Assembly: GCF_000024005.1 (NCBI RefSeq)
Contig: NC_013132.1
Location: 3,528,001 to 3,592,000, forward strand
DNA: 64,000 bases
Direction: 5' to 3'
Source of the DNA: Chitinophaga pinensis DSM 2588
GTDB taxonomy: Bacteria; Bacteroidota; Bacteroidia; Chitinophagales; Chitinophagaceae
Made by a program: the position numbers and the translations under genes. The notes under the pieces were generated by a model that was not told the origin of the DNA, searched no databases, and saw only the letters and a list, made by a program, of their open reading frames with translations. Numbering within the stretch: position 1 is the first letter of the stretch; each line of letters opens with the position of its first letter. Positions 9,370 through 18,303 of this stretch are shown in pieces.

Positions 9370-10596
9370 ATGAACCTGAACATAAAAAATATCAGCTGGC
9401 TGCTATTTGCAGTGACGATGGCGGCTTGTTCCAAAAAGAACGAAGCCTACAGAGACCTGGTGAAAGATGGGGAGATCTATTATCCAGGTATTATCCAGAA
9501 TGCCGGTTACAGGGCGGGTAACCTGCGTACGATGCTTTACTGGAATCCCAGTCCCGATCCTAAGATCACCCATTATAAGATCTACTGGAATAATAAACAG
9601 GATTCACTGACGCTTACAGCGGATAGTCATGATCCGAATGACACGGCGGCTGTGATCGTTCCGGGCCTGAGTGAGGGTACGTATAATTTCAATGTGTATT
9701 CCGTCGACGGACAAGGAAGGACATCCATAGCGGTGAATCTTAACGGTGTCCGGGTGTATGGTACTAAATACCAGAGTGGTCTCTTTAACCGCCCTTATAA
9801 TGCCGCTACACCCTATCTCCTGGATCTGCTCAACGGTAGTGTCAGGGTACAGTTTAATACGCCTGATTCTATCAATACAGGCACGAAGCTGCAATACACT
9901 GATAACAATGATATGTTACAGACAGTAGAATTATCTCCGGACAGCAATGCCATTACCCTGGCCGATTTTAAATTCGGTACCACCGTCACTTATCAATCCA
10001 GTTATATTCCTCAGCGCAATGCCTTGGATACATTTAAGGTGGGGGATGTCAGCAATTTTGCACAGATCACACGTGCCGGCGACGTAACGGCTGTATTTAT
10101 CAAGAATCCTGGAGATCCTTTTTACAGAAGTGATAATGGAACCGGCAAATGGGGCTTGCCAAGAGACTGGCAGGTGAACGCCAATGCCAGGAACCAGAAT
10201 AACGATCAGGGAGGTGGATGGTCTACGGATAATGGCGGTTGTATTCACTTTGAATCAAAGAACTGGGGTGATGCGCCGCTGGTGAATGGTAAAGTGTATC
10301 AATCATTCACACTGCCTGCCGGTACCTACGACCTGGATGTTGTAACAGCAGGCAACGGTGGTAGCATGGATGCCAATGAGGTGGTGGCCACCGGTACAAC
10401 CTTGCCTGATATCGATAACCTCAGTGGTAACAGTGCCGTACTGGCTTTATTCCATGGAGATGGCGGATCTATCGGCGGTACACATACGCTTACATTCACA
10501 TTGACACAGCAAACCACCGTCACCTTTGGATGGGTGGTCAGCGGATCAGTTTATACCTATCTGCAGTTCAAAAAAGTAGCACTCAGGATAAGATAA
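9370..10596 (+). CDS. DUF4998/DUF5013-type surface lipoprotein
   Basis: A 408-aa lipoprotein, cysteine at residue 20 (TMAAC). Residues about 35-230 form two beta-sandwich units with an LYWNPSPDPKITHYKIYWNN segment, matching DUF4998. The C-terminal ~150 residues (GGWSTDNGG, FTLPAGTYDLDVV, then TVTFGWVVSG) match the DUF5013 type of carbohydrate-binding-like domain. It follows the DUF5000 lipoprotein by 20 bp and precedes the GH2 gene, so it is most likely a second surface glycan-binding protein of this locus. Domain names are recognised by pattern, not by a search. Confidence 0.78.
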   Translation: MNLNIKNISWLLFAVTMAACSKKNEAYRDLVKDGEIYYPGIIQNAGYRAGNLRTMLYWNPSPDPKITHYKIYWNNKQDSLTLTADSHDPNDTAAVIVPGLSEGTYNFNVYSVDGQGRTSIAVNLNGVRVYGTKYQSGLFNRPYNAATPYLLDLLNGSVRVQFNTPDSINTGTKLQYTDNNDMLQTVELSPDSNAITLADFKFGTTVTYQSSYIPQRNALDTFKVGDVSNFAQITRAGDVTAVFIKNPGDPFYRSDNGTGKWGLPRDWQVNANARNQNNDQGGGWSTDNGGCIHFESKNWGDAPLVNGKVYQSFTLPAGTYDLDVVTAGNGGSMDANEVVATGTTLPDIDNLSGNSAVLALFHGDGGSIGGTHTLTFTLTQQTTVTFGWVVSGSVYTYLQFKKVALRIR

Positions 10597-10644
10597 TCAT
10601 TAACAGGCAGCCGTGTAATGTCGTGTTGCATGGCTGCTATGTTG

Positions 10645-10664
10645 CCCGGTCTTACAATACCGGG
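10645..10664 (+). terminator. Small stem-loop between the lipoprotein and GH2 genes
   Basis: A 6-bp GC-rich stem (10645-10650 with 10659-10664), 8-nt loop, followed by ATTTTG. It could be a weak terminator or attenuator lowering expression of the two enzyme genes relative to the SusCD part, or an RNA end-stabilising structure. Confidence 0.3.
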
Positions 10665-10705
10665 ATTTTGTTACAGGAATATATTTTTTAAAGCTCAATT
10701 TTCTA

Positions 10706-13660
10706 ATGACGGGAATGAACCATTTATTAGGCAGGGCGCTGGTTGTAATGGCTGCCCTCGGATTTCCAACAGTAGTGGCTGCACAGGTAAATACTGTCAG
10801 TCTGGGTAGTTCAGACCAGCAGATCTGGTATGTAAAATCAGCTGCCGAAACCGGTACAAATGCAAAGGATTCGCAATTACAAACATCGGATTGGACGAAA
10901 GCAATCGTGCCGGGTACTACCTTTTCTTCTTTTGTTGCCGCGGGCAAGGAAGAAGATCCCAATTTCGGCGATAATATCTATAAGGTAGATCGCAGTAAAT
11001 ATGACAGGGATTTCTGGTATAGAACGACGTTCAAAATACCAGCAGCCTATGCACAAAAAAGAGTCTGGCTCAACTTTAATGGTGTCAACAGAAAGGCATC
11101 CGTTTATCTCAATGGAAAACTGCTTGGTAACCTGGATGGGTTTATGGATCGTGGTCATTTTGACATTACTGATGATGCTGTGACCAATGGAGATAATGTA
11201 CTGGCAGTACTTGTAAGCATCCCTATACAGCCACTGGCGAATGTGGGTAGCCCCAATTATGTGGCGAGTGCAGGATGGGACTGGATCCCATATGTACCCG
11301 GATTAAATTCAGGTATTACAGATAAAGTGTTCCTTAGCGCCAGCGGCGATCTCTCCATACAGGATCCATGGGTACGTACAGACCTGCCGACCAATGCAAA
11401 GGCTTATGTGTCCTTATCCATGCAGGTTAAAAACAGCGCTTCGAAGGATGTGGATGGCACCTTACAGGGTACTATCATGCCTGGTAACATCCAGTTTTCA
11501 CAGAAAGTGCGTGTTAATCGCAACAGCACCAAAGATATCAGCTTTACCAAACGCGATTTTGAACAACTGATATTGAACAATCCCCGTTTATGGTGGCCCA
11601 ATGGTTATGGCGCGCCTAATCTCTATGAGCTGGATCTGAAACTGACGGTAGGGGATAATATCTCCGATGAAAAACAGGTCAAGTTTGGTGTTAAACGCTA
11701 TAGCTATGATACTACCGGTGATGTGTTGCATATTGCAATCAATGGTACGCCGGTGTTTATCAAAGGAGGTAACTGGGGTATGTCGGAGTACATGTTGCGT
11801 TGCCGTGGGGCTGAATACGATACGAAGGTTCGTCTGCACAAGGAAATGAACTTTAATATGATCCGTAACTGGATCGGTTTGACGACTGATGAAGAGTTCT
11901 ACGAAGCCTGCGATAAGTATGGTATTATGGTATGGGATGAATTCTGGTTGAATTCTAATCCGAATCTGCCTGCTGATCTACAGGCTTTCAATGCCAACGC
12001 CATCGAAAAAATCAAACGTGTCAGGAATCATCCTGCTGTGGCGATCTGGTGTGCAGATAATGAAGGCTGGCCAGAACCACCATTGAATAACTGGTTAAGG
12101 GAAGATGTGCGTGTTTTTGATAAAGGAGACCGCTTTTATCAACCTAATTCTCATGCGGAAGGACTGACCGGTAGTGGTCCCTGGATGGCAAAAGATCCAA
12201 GGTATTACTTTACAGCTTATCCGACAGGTCTTGGTGGCAACAAAGGTTGGGGAATGCGTAGTGAGATCGGCACCGCTGTTTTTGTGAACATAGAGAGCTT
12301 TAAGAAGTTTATGCCACAGGAGAAGTGGTGGCCGCGTAATGAAATGTGGAATCAGCACTTTTTTGGTCCGAATGCCTTCAATGCCGGTCCGGATGAATAC
12401 GACCAGATGATCTCCCGTGGATATGGAAAACCGGAAGGTATTGAGGATTATTGCCGTAAGGCGCAGTTTGTCAATCTCGAAAGTAATAAAGCGATGTATG
12501 AAGGCTGGCTGGATCACATCGGAGAAGATGCCGCTGGTGTAATGACCTGGATGAGCCAGTCCGCATATCCATCTATGGTATGGCAGACCTACGATTATTA
12601 TTACGACCTCACGGGGGCTTATTTTGGAGCTAAAAAGGCATGTGAGCCATTACACATCCAATGGAACCCGGTTACCAATGCCATTAAGGTCGTAAACACC
12701 ACGCGTAGCGAGGTGACCGATCTTACTGCCAGTGCAGAAATTTATAACCTGGATGGGCGTATTGTTAAACAATACAGTAAATCTGCCCAAATTTCTTCTC
12801 CTGCTTATAGTGCGGGTGAAGCCTTTAAACTCGATCTGACACCAGATCAGACGGATCTCGCAAGAGGTAAAAAGATGTTTGCTTCTTCTTCCCAGGACGG
12901 AGATCCATCTGCTACCAATGATGGCAATGCACAGACGCGCTGGGCCAGCAGGTATAACGATGATGAATGGATCTGTGTGGATCTGGGAAAAACAGCAGTA
13001 GTAAATGGCGTCGGTTTGAACTGGGAGGAGGCTTATGCGAAATCCTTTAAAATAGAGGTCTCTGATGATAATTCAAGATGGCAGCAGGTATACCGTACTG
13101 ATGAAGGACGTGTTGGGCAGCAGAAGATTGTTTTCCCTGAAGTGTCTGCACGTTATGTAAGAATGCATGGTATAGAGCGCGGTAGCTGGTGGGGGTATTC
13201 GCTGTTTGATTTTGAAGTATATCAGGGGGATGTGGCCAGCGCCGGACTGAGTGACGTACATTTCATCAAACTGAAGCTTGCCGGTAAGGATGGTCGGCCT
13301 ATCTCTGAAAACTTTTACTGGCGTGGTAATAAGCGCAAGGACTATAGCGCTTTAAATACCCTTGGAAAGGCGGAGCTGAAAGTACAATACAAGACCACTA
13401 AAGCAGATGGCAAAACATATGTTACCGCTACAATCAATAACCCGGTATCATCGGCAAGCGCCGCTTTTGGAATCAGACTGCTGCTGACCGGTGCTACAGA
13501 TGGTAAGCAGATTCTTCCTGCCATTTTTAGTGATAACTATTTCTCCCTGATGAATGGTGAGACAAAGACAGTAACGATTGAGTTCGATAGCAATGCAGTT
13601 GGTAAAGATGGGTTCAAGCTCACTGCAGAACCATTTAATAACCATATCGTACGGAAATGA
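10706..13660 (+). CDS. Glycoside hydrolase family 2 enzyme with discoidin (F5/8 type C) domain
   Basis: A 984-aa secreted GH2 enzyme with a signal peptide ending near VVAAQ (residue 27). Domains in order: galactose-binding-like sandwich (about 60-215), immunoglobulin-like sandwich (about 220-340), TIM barrel (about 345-660), an F5/8 type C/CBM32-like domain (about 718-845, beginning ARGKKMFASSS and ending YSLFDFEVY) and a terminal beta domain. The acid/base glutamate is visible in CADNEG (E453) and a candidate nucleophile in MRSEIG (about E520). The AGWDWIPYVPGLNSGI region resembles exo-beta-glucosaminidase/mannosidase-type GH2 enzymes, but substrate is inferred only. Its stop overlaps the GH3 start (ATGA), so the enzymes are translationally coupled. 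Confidence 0.88.
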   Translation: MTGMNHLLGRALVVMAALGFPTVVAAQVNTVSLGSSDQQIWYVKSAAETGTNAKDSQLQTSDWTKAIVPGTTFSSFVAAGKEEDPNFGDNIYKVDRSKYDRDFWYRTTFKIPAAYAQKRVWLNFNGVNRKASVYLNGKLLGNLDGFMDRGHFDITDDAVTNGDNVLAVLVSIPIQPLANVGSPNYVASAGWDWIPYVPGLNSGITDKVFLSASGDLSIQDPWVRTDLPTNAKAYVSLSMQVKNSASKDVDGTLQGTIMPGNIQFSQKVRVNRNSTKDISFTKRDFEQLILNNPRLWWPNGYGAPNLYELDLKLTVGDNISDEKQVKFGVKRYSYDTTGDVLHIAINGTPVFIKGGNWGMSEYMLRCRGAEYDTKVRLHKEMNFNMIRNWIGLTTDEEFYEACDKYGIMVWDEFWLNSNPNLPADLQAFNANAIEKIKRVRNHPAVAIWCADNEGWPEPPLNNWLREDVRVFDKGDRFYQPNSHAEGLTGSGPWMAKDPRYYFTAYPTGLGGNKGWGMRSEIGTAVFVNIESFKKFMPQEKWWPRNEMWNQHFFGPNAFNAGPDEYDQMISRGYGKPEGIEDYCRKAQFVNLESNKAMYEGWLDHIGEDAAGVMTWMSQSAYPSMVWQTYDYYYDLTGAYFGAKKACEPLHIQWNPVTNAIKVVNTTRSEVTDLTASAEIYNLDGRIVKQYSKSAQISSPAYSAGEAFKLDLTPDQTDLARGKKMFASSSQDGDPSATNDGNAQTRWASRYNDDEWICVDLGKTAVVNGVGLNWEEAYAKSFKIEVSDDNSRWQQVYRTDEGRVGQQKIVFPEVSARYVRMHGIERGSWWGYSLFDFEVYQGDVASAGLSDVHFIKLKLAGKDGRPISENFYWRGNKRKDYSALNTLGKAELKVQYKTTKADGKTYVTATINNPVSSASAAFGIRLLLTGATDGKQILPAIFSDNYFSLMNGETKTVTIEFDSNAVGKDGFKLTAEPFNNHIVRK

Positions 13661-15930
13661 AACAAATAATCATTCTCAGCATATTCATGTTGACTTACGG
13701 CATATCTGCTGTCGTAGGTCAACAACTGGATACGGCGCTGTATAAAAACAAGAAAGCCCCGATATCTGCACGTGTGGAAGATCTGCTGAAACGCATGACC
13801 CTACGGGAAAAGGTATTGCAGTTGCAAAACAGGGGAGCCGGAAAGACTGATGAAATAGCGAATATTTTTAAAGGAGAGAGTTTCGGTTGTACACATGAAA
13901 TGAGTATGAATGCGCAGGAGTGCGCAGAGATGTACCAGCAACTCCAGACTTACATGTTGAAAAAAACACGGCTGGGCATTCCGGTATTGACTGCTGTGGA
14001 AGGGATCGAAGGGATTCTGCAAAACAATTGTACCCTCTTTCCGCATGAACTGGCGCAGGGCAGTACGTTTAATCCTGCACTGATCAGGAAGATGACCACC
14101 GCTGCAGGAGAGGAGGCGCAGGTCATTGGTATTCATCAGATACTTTCTCCTGTACTGGATATTGCGCGGGAACTTCGCTGGGGACGTGTGGAAGAAACTT
14201 TTGGGGAAGATCCATTCCTTATTGCTGAAATGGGAACAGCCTTTATTAAAGGGTATCAGTCCTTCAATATCACCTGTACGCCTAAGCATTTTGTGGCACA
14301 TGGTTCACCTTCAGGAGGACTGAACTGTGCTAATGTGAGTGGGGGAGAGCGGGATATGAGAAGTTTGTACCTGTATCCTTTCAGAAAGGTGATCGCGAAT
14401 ACCAATCCCTTATCTGTCATGTCCTGTTACAGCGCTTATGATGGCGTAGCGGTAAGTGGTTCCCGCTATTACATGACAGATATCTTACGTGGAGAGTTAG
14501 GTTTTAAAGGCTATGTTTATTCTGACTGGGGATCAGTAGAACGTTTACAGAGCTTTCATCATATGGTAGATTCCCGTGAACAGGCCGCTATTCAATCATT
14601 GATCGCAGGTATTGATCTGGATGTGGACGGAGCTTATGAGGGTACATTGGAAAAATCAGTAGAAAGTGGTCTGGTGGACATCAGGTATCTCGATGAGGCA
14701 GTTCGCCATGTACTTGCGGTTAAATTTGAACTGGGACTGTTTGAGAATCCCTTTGGCGATCCGGCCAGGGTGAGTAAGGTAGTGCGCAGTGCGGCACACG
14801 TCGAAATAGCCAAACTGGTGGCCGATGAAAGCGCCATTCTGCTCAAGAATGAAAATAACATTCTCCCGCTGGATGTAGCAAAGTATAAGTCGATCGCCGT
14901 GCTTGGCCCTAATGCAGATCAGACCGTTTTTGGTGATTATTCCTGGACCAGTCGTAATACCAAAGAAGGGACTACCTTATTAGAAGGTCTGACAGCAGCG
15001 ATTGGCAATAAGGTACAACTGCACTATACACAGGGTTGCGACTGGTGGAGTAAGGATACGACAGGTATAGCAGCTGCAGTAAAAAATGTAATGGCGAGTG
15101 ACCTGACCATTGTAGCTATAGGAACGCGTAGTACTTTTCTGGGAAGGAGTCCGCAATATTCTACTGCGGGAGAAGGCTTTGATCTCAGTTCACTGGAATT
15201 ACCAGGTGTACAGCAGGAACTGCTGACAGCCATTAAAGCAACAGGCAAACCATTTATCGTTATATTTATCGCAGGTAAACCACTGGCTATGCCATGGGTA
15301 AAGGAAAATGCTAATGCTCTGCTGGTACAATGGTATGGCGGCGAAAAACAAGGTAATACACTGGCCGATATACTGACAGGGGCGGTGAATCCCTCCGGAA
15401 GGCTGAACGTCTCTTTCCCACGTAGTACCGGCAATACGCCGATCTATTACAACCATTTTATAACAGATCGTAATGAACCTTTCGACCGACCTGGTAGTCC
15501 GGAAGAGCCTAAAGGCCATTATATCTTTGATCGTCCGGATCCGCTCTGGGCATTTGGGACAGGAATGAGTTTCACAACTTTTCAATACCTGGATTGCAGA
15601 ATAGCAGACACTATATTGACGGAAAAAGACGTTATCAAAATTGCCGTCGATGTAAAAAACACCGGCAACAGGGATGGAAAGGAAGTAGTACAGGTATATG
15701 TGCGTGATAAGGTGAGTTCAGTTGCAACACCTGTACAGCAGTTAAAGGCATTCAGCAAGGAATTGATCAGGAAAGGAGAAACCCGGACAGTACAGTTGGA
15801 AATACCGGTTTCAGAGCTGGGTTTGTACGATGAAAAGATGAATTATGTTGTAGAACCAGGTGCATTTGAATTACAGATAGGTGCTGCCGCTGATAACATT
15901 CACTTTACAAAAGTGATCCAGGTAAAGTGA
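13657..15930 (+). CDS. Glycoside hydrolase family 3 beta-glucosidase-like enzyme
   Basis: A 757-aa GH3 enzyme with a signal peptide (MKQIIILSIFMLTYG...VVGQ). The N-terminal TIM-like barrel ends with the nucleophile block YSDWGSV (D290); the alpha/beta sandwich domain follows (about 390-600) and the C-terminal ~100 residues form a fibronectin III-like domain (VDVKNTGNRDGKEVVQVYV). GH3 members of this layout release terminal beta-linked glucose, xylose or similar units. The start codon overlaps the GH2 stop by 4 bases. As last gene of the locus it probably finishes oligosaccharides made by the GH2 enzyme. Confidence 0.92.
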   Translation: MKQIIILSIFMLTYGISAVVGQQLDTALYKNKKAPISARVEDLLKRMTLREKVLQLQNRGAGKTDEIANIFKGESFGCTHEMSMNAQECAEMYQQLQTYMLKKTRLGIPVLTAVEGIEGILQNNCTLFPHELAQGSTFNPALIRKMTTAAGEEAQVIGIHQILSPVLDIARELRWGRVEETFGEDPFLIAEMGTAFIKGYQSFNITCTPKHFVAHGSPSGGLNCANVSGGERDMRSLYLYPFRKVIANTNPLSVMSCYSAYDGVAVSGSRYYMTDILRGELGFKGYVYSDWGSVERLQSFHHMVDSREQAAIQSLIAGIDLDVDGAYEGTLEKSVESGLVDIRYLDEAVRHVLAVKFELGLFENPFGDPARVSKVVRSAAHVEIAKLVADESAILLKNENNILPLDVAKYKSIAVLGPNADQTVFGDYSWTSRNTKEGTTLLEGLTAAIGNKVQLHYTQGCDWWSKDTTGIAAAVKNVMASDLTIVAIGTRSTFLGRSPQYSTAGEGFDLSSLELPGVQQELLTAIKATGKPFIVIFIAGKPLAMPWVKENANALLVQWYGGEKQGNTLADILTGAVNPSGRLNVSFPRSTGNTPIYYNHFITDRNEPFDRPGSPEEPKGHYIFDRPDPLWAFGTGMSFTTFQYLDCRIADTILTEKDVIKIAVDVKNTGNRDGKEVVQVYVRDKVSSVATPVQQLKAFSKELIRKGETRTVQLEIPVSELGLYDEKMNYVVEPGAFELQIGAAADNIHFTKVIQVK

Positions 15931-15983
15931 TAGCTGTTTTTATAAAAGAGACTAAAAGAGGTTGGTTTTAGCAGTTGTGTTTT

Positions 15984-16015
15984 TTGAACAGCCGGGCATT
16001 TGCCTGGCTGTTCAA
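15984..16015 (+). terminator. Stem-loop between GH3 and the convergent membrane protein gene
   Basis: A 15-bp stem (15984-15998 with 16001-16015) with one G-T type mismatch and a very tight loop, lying between two convergent genes and touching the stop codon of the - strand gene. Probably a shared terminator of locus 1 and of the 16017-16463 gene. Confidence 0.6.
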
Positions 16016-16016
16016 A

Positions 16017-16463
16017 TTATTTATCTGTCTGTTGAAGAGAGGATAATGCTTTCCTGTAAGATATAAACGCCCGGATCAACCCGATTATAAGTGGTCCATT
16101 CAATAATGTTAAATACAGCAGGTCCCCGCTTGCTGATGATAATCCAATGTCCATGTAGTAGTTGAAATCTTTGAGGATGATCACTAAAGTAGGGGACAAG
16201 GGTAATAAAAACCAGCTTAATACTGTCAGTAACAGGCTGTTTTTTACTACTTCCAGTTTACATAAGAAAATAGTGAGGCAGAGTACATTCAGCAACAAAC
16301 AGTATAAAATACTGGACAGAATGGCTGTTGTTATAGCCGTTTTCTGTGTCAACCCCTGACTACTCAGGTGCTTGTTTTCTACGACGGTAAAGATAGCCGT
16401 AATGGCGACTGTGATCAGGAATGGATAGAGTGTTGCTTGCAGATAATACTTACTTATTCTCAT
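16017..16463 (-). CDS. Hypothetical integral membrane protein
   Basis: A 148-aa protein I do not recognise. It has four hydrophobic stretches (about 10-27, 45-68, 73-97 and 113-132), short loops and a charged C-terminus (SYRKALSSLQQTDK), so it is almost certainly an inner-membrane protein. It is the last of three same-strand genes, 37 bp downstream of the methyltransferase gene, so it may belong to the same transcript. No catalytic or transport motif is visible. Confidence 0.65.
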   Translation of the reverse strand: MRISKYYLQATLYPFLITVAITAIFTVVENKHLSSQGLTQKTAITTAILSSILYCLLLNVLCLTIFLCKLEVVKNSLLLTVLSWFLLPLSPTLVIILKDFNYYMDIGLSSASGDLLYLTLLNGPLIIGLIRAFISYRKALSSLQQTDK

Positions 16464-16500
16464 ATAAGTGACGAACCCCGTTATTCAATATAAAAAGATG

Positions 16501-17475
16501 CTATTCAATTTCGCTGATACTGAACCCGGTAGGATCTTGCAGACTATACCGGCAATGCAGGCTGATGGCGCCTTGTTTTTTGGTAAGCTTTACTTTTGCA
16601 AGAAGGTTCAGTGAACTTTCATTCAGGAGCAGCGTATTCCCCTCATTGACCCTTATATCTGTCGCCAGATAAAGTTGTTCTTCTTCCGACAGTGTAAGCT
16701 GTATCTGCTGATTATTGAATACCCAGTTTTTACCGGATGATTGTTGGATGATGGAATACATGCATTCCTTATCAAAAGAAATCAGTTCTGCTACTTGTTG
16801 CGGCACTTGATCCCGCTGGTTCCATTTGCAGAGTGATACCTTAATTTCTTCAGGTAAAAAAACGGTTTCCGGTGGGAGCTGACTGACCAGATTGAGCATA
16901 ATGGCCACCTGCGGTTCCGCTGAAAGCGCTTTATACATGGTCTCACTGATAACGATATCCACATCAGTTGAAACAACTTCCCATACAGACGCGTCACACT
17001 GATGAATGTCTTTCACGTAAGCATGGAGGTCTAAAGTATCTATGACCCGCTTTAATACATTAATGCTTTCAGGGTTGATTTCCAGGAATGTAAACTGCAC
17101 GTCTTCCGCTTTGAATGTCATCATAACAGGTAAGGCTAAAGTGGCAAAAGGGCCTGTTCCGGCATATAAAACGTGTACGGGCTTTTTGCCTTTGAGCAGC
17201 ACTACCGATATTGCATGAGCAAGTCCTCTTGAAAAGCGTTGGGTTCTCAATACTTCCCGTCCGCAATGTGCTGCCCATAAAGAGCCGATGGCGTTTCCGT
17301 GGGGCGTTTTGATATGCGCTCTTCCTTCCTTCGCATCTATAACAAAGTGTGCAGATAAGAGATCTGAATAACCCATCACGGCAGGGGCGAGTTGATCATG
17401 AAAATCTCCCGGTTTGAAAATTTCTTTCCCATATTGCAGCAAGCGCATCCTTAACTCTTCATTGGTCATCAGCAA
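16501..17475 (-). CDS. SAM-dependent methyltransferase (PRMT-like fold)
   Basis: A 324-aa class I methyltransferase. Motif I is VLYAGTGPFATLALP (about residues 100-114), the acidic end of strand 2 is FLEINPESI (about 130), and DIVISETMYKAL (about 172-183) sits where protein arginine methyltransferases carry their glutamate loop. The N-terminal ~90 residues and C-terminal beta-rich region are not assignable. Start: the first ATG gives MLMTNEEL; the second (MTNEEL, 17469) is equally possible. The gene lies 61 bp after the GyrI-like gene on the same strand. Substrate is unknown; a PRMT5-like relation is only suggested by the motif order. Confidence 0.72.
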   Translation of the reverse strand: MLMTNEELRMRLLQYGKEIFKPGDFHDQLAPAVMGYSDLLSAHFVIDAKEGRAHIKTPHGNAIGSLWAAHCGREVLRTQRFSRGLAHAISVVLLKGKKPVHVLYAGTGPFATLALPVMMTFKAEDVQFTFLEINPESINVLKRVIDTLDLHAYVKDIHQCDASVWEVVSTDVDIVISETMYKALSAEPQVAIMLNLVSQLPPETVFLPEEIKVSLCKWNQRDQVPQQVAELISFDKECMYSIIQQSSGKNWVFNNQQIQLTLSEEEQLYLATDIRVNEGNTLLLNESSLNLLAKVKLTKKQGAISLHCRYSLQDPTGFSISEIE

Positions 17476-17536
17476 TTGTAATATTCTTTTGCTACAATAT
17501 AGTCAATCTTTCTCCGCTTCATTATGTATTGTAACA

Positions 17537-17986
17537 TTATTCAACAGCGATGAAGATATCGACTTCTGCCATTTCCGGATTTTGCGCACGTTCCCCATAC
17601 ACTTCGAAATCGGCCGTATAGGTTCTTTTCAGGTCTGAATTCCAGATCTTTACCCATTCCTGATAGACGGCGCCCTGGGATACATTCCCTTTTGCTACCT
17701 GCAGGTGGTATTTCCCGCTATTTATTGTTTTTCCTGTCATGCCTTCAGGGATGACATCGAGGGAGGATACCCTGCAACCCAGGATGGTTGTATATGGTTT
17801 GGTATGATCTTTCTCGTAGTCTGTATATATGCTATAAATCGTATCATCGATCTTGTTAGGAATCAATGCCTGTATATTTTCAGAAAAGAAGCGCTGCCAT
17901 AATGCCGGGATGTCTTGTTCTGACTGTCCGTTTTCGTTTGTGGTTACGATGCTGATACCAATTACGCTAAACTGTTGAATATCCAT
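17537..17986 (-). CDS. GyrI-like/AraC effector-binding domain protein
   Basis: A 149-aa stand-alone effector-binding domain (SOUL/GyrI-like fold). The family pattern is seen in IPNKIDDTIYSIYTDYEKDH (central strand-helix) and the C-terminal QEWVKIWNSDLKRTYTADFEVYGE with a conserved tryptophan-glutamate surface. Family members bind small hydrophobic ligands or, in GyrI, DNA gyrase. The first of three same-strand genes. A likely -7 promoter box (TAAATTCG on the - strand) lies at 18012-18019, just before the large palindrome at 18052-18124. Confidence 0.75.
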   Translation of the reverse strand: MDIQQFSVIGISIVTTNENGQSEQDIPALWQRFFSENIQALIPNKIDDTIYSIYTDYEKDHTKPYTTILGCRVSSLDVIPEGMTGKTINSGKYHLQVAKGNVSQGAVYQEWVKIWNSDLKRTYTADFEVYGERAQNPEMAEVDIFIAVE

Positions 17987-18051
17987 TATTTGTGTTTTTG
18001 ATTATTGGCAGCGAATTTACCAGGGGGAGGTGACAACCCTATGTCAGTAGT

Positions 18052-18124
18052 GTCTGACTATAGTTACTCTCCGTTAGTGCTGCCTTCAAAAGGCAGCGCT
18101 AACGGAGAGTAACTATAGTCAGAC
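18052..18124. repeat. Near-perfect 35-bp inverted repeat in a divergent promoter region
   Basis: Arms 18052-18086 and 18090-18124 are complementary over 35 bp with a single mismatch (18078, a G-T pair) and a 3-nt spacer. It lies inside the 317-bp gap between two divergently transcribed genes (starts at 17986 and 18304), where a terminator for either gene is not expected, and no U-run follows. It could be a cruciform-forming site, a remnant miniature element, or a small RNA hairpin. The rest of the gap holds the promoter box of the GyrI-like gene and no other clear signal. Confidence 0.85.
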
Positions 18125-18303
18125 TATTGTATATCCTGAAATTCCTGCTTTTGCCTGGCCATCCAGGGCAAAAATACCGGACATTTTCGTTAAATTTAGA
18201 GATAGCCGATATTTCTCCGTAAACCCGCCTATCTCCATTGCTACCAGACTACTGCGTTTATACCCGACGCAGGTTCTTTTTATTACTAGTAAATTGAAAA
18301 CCC

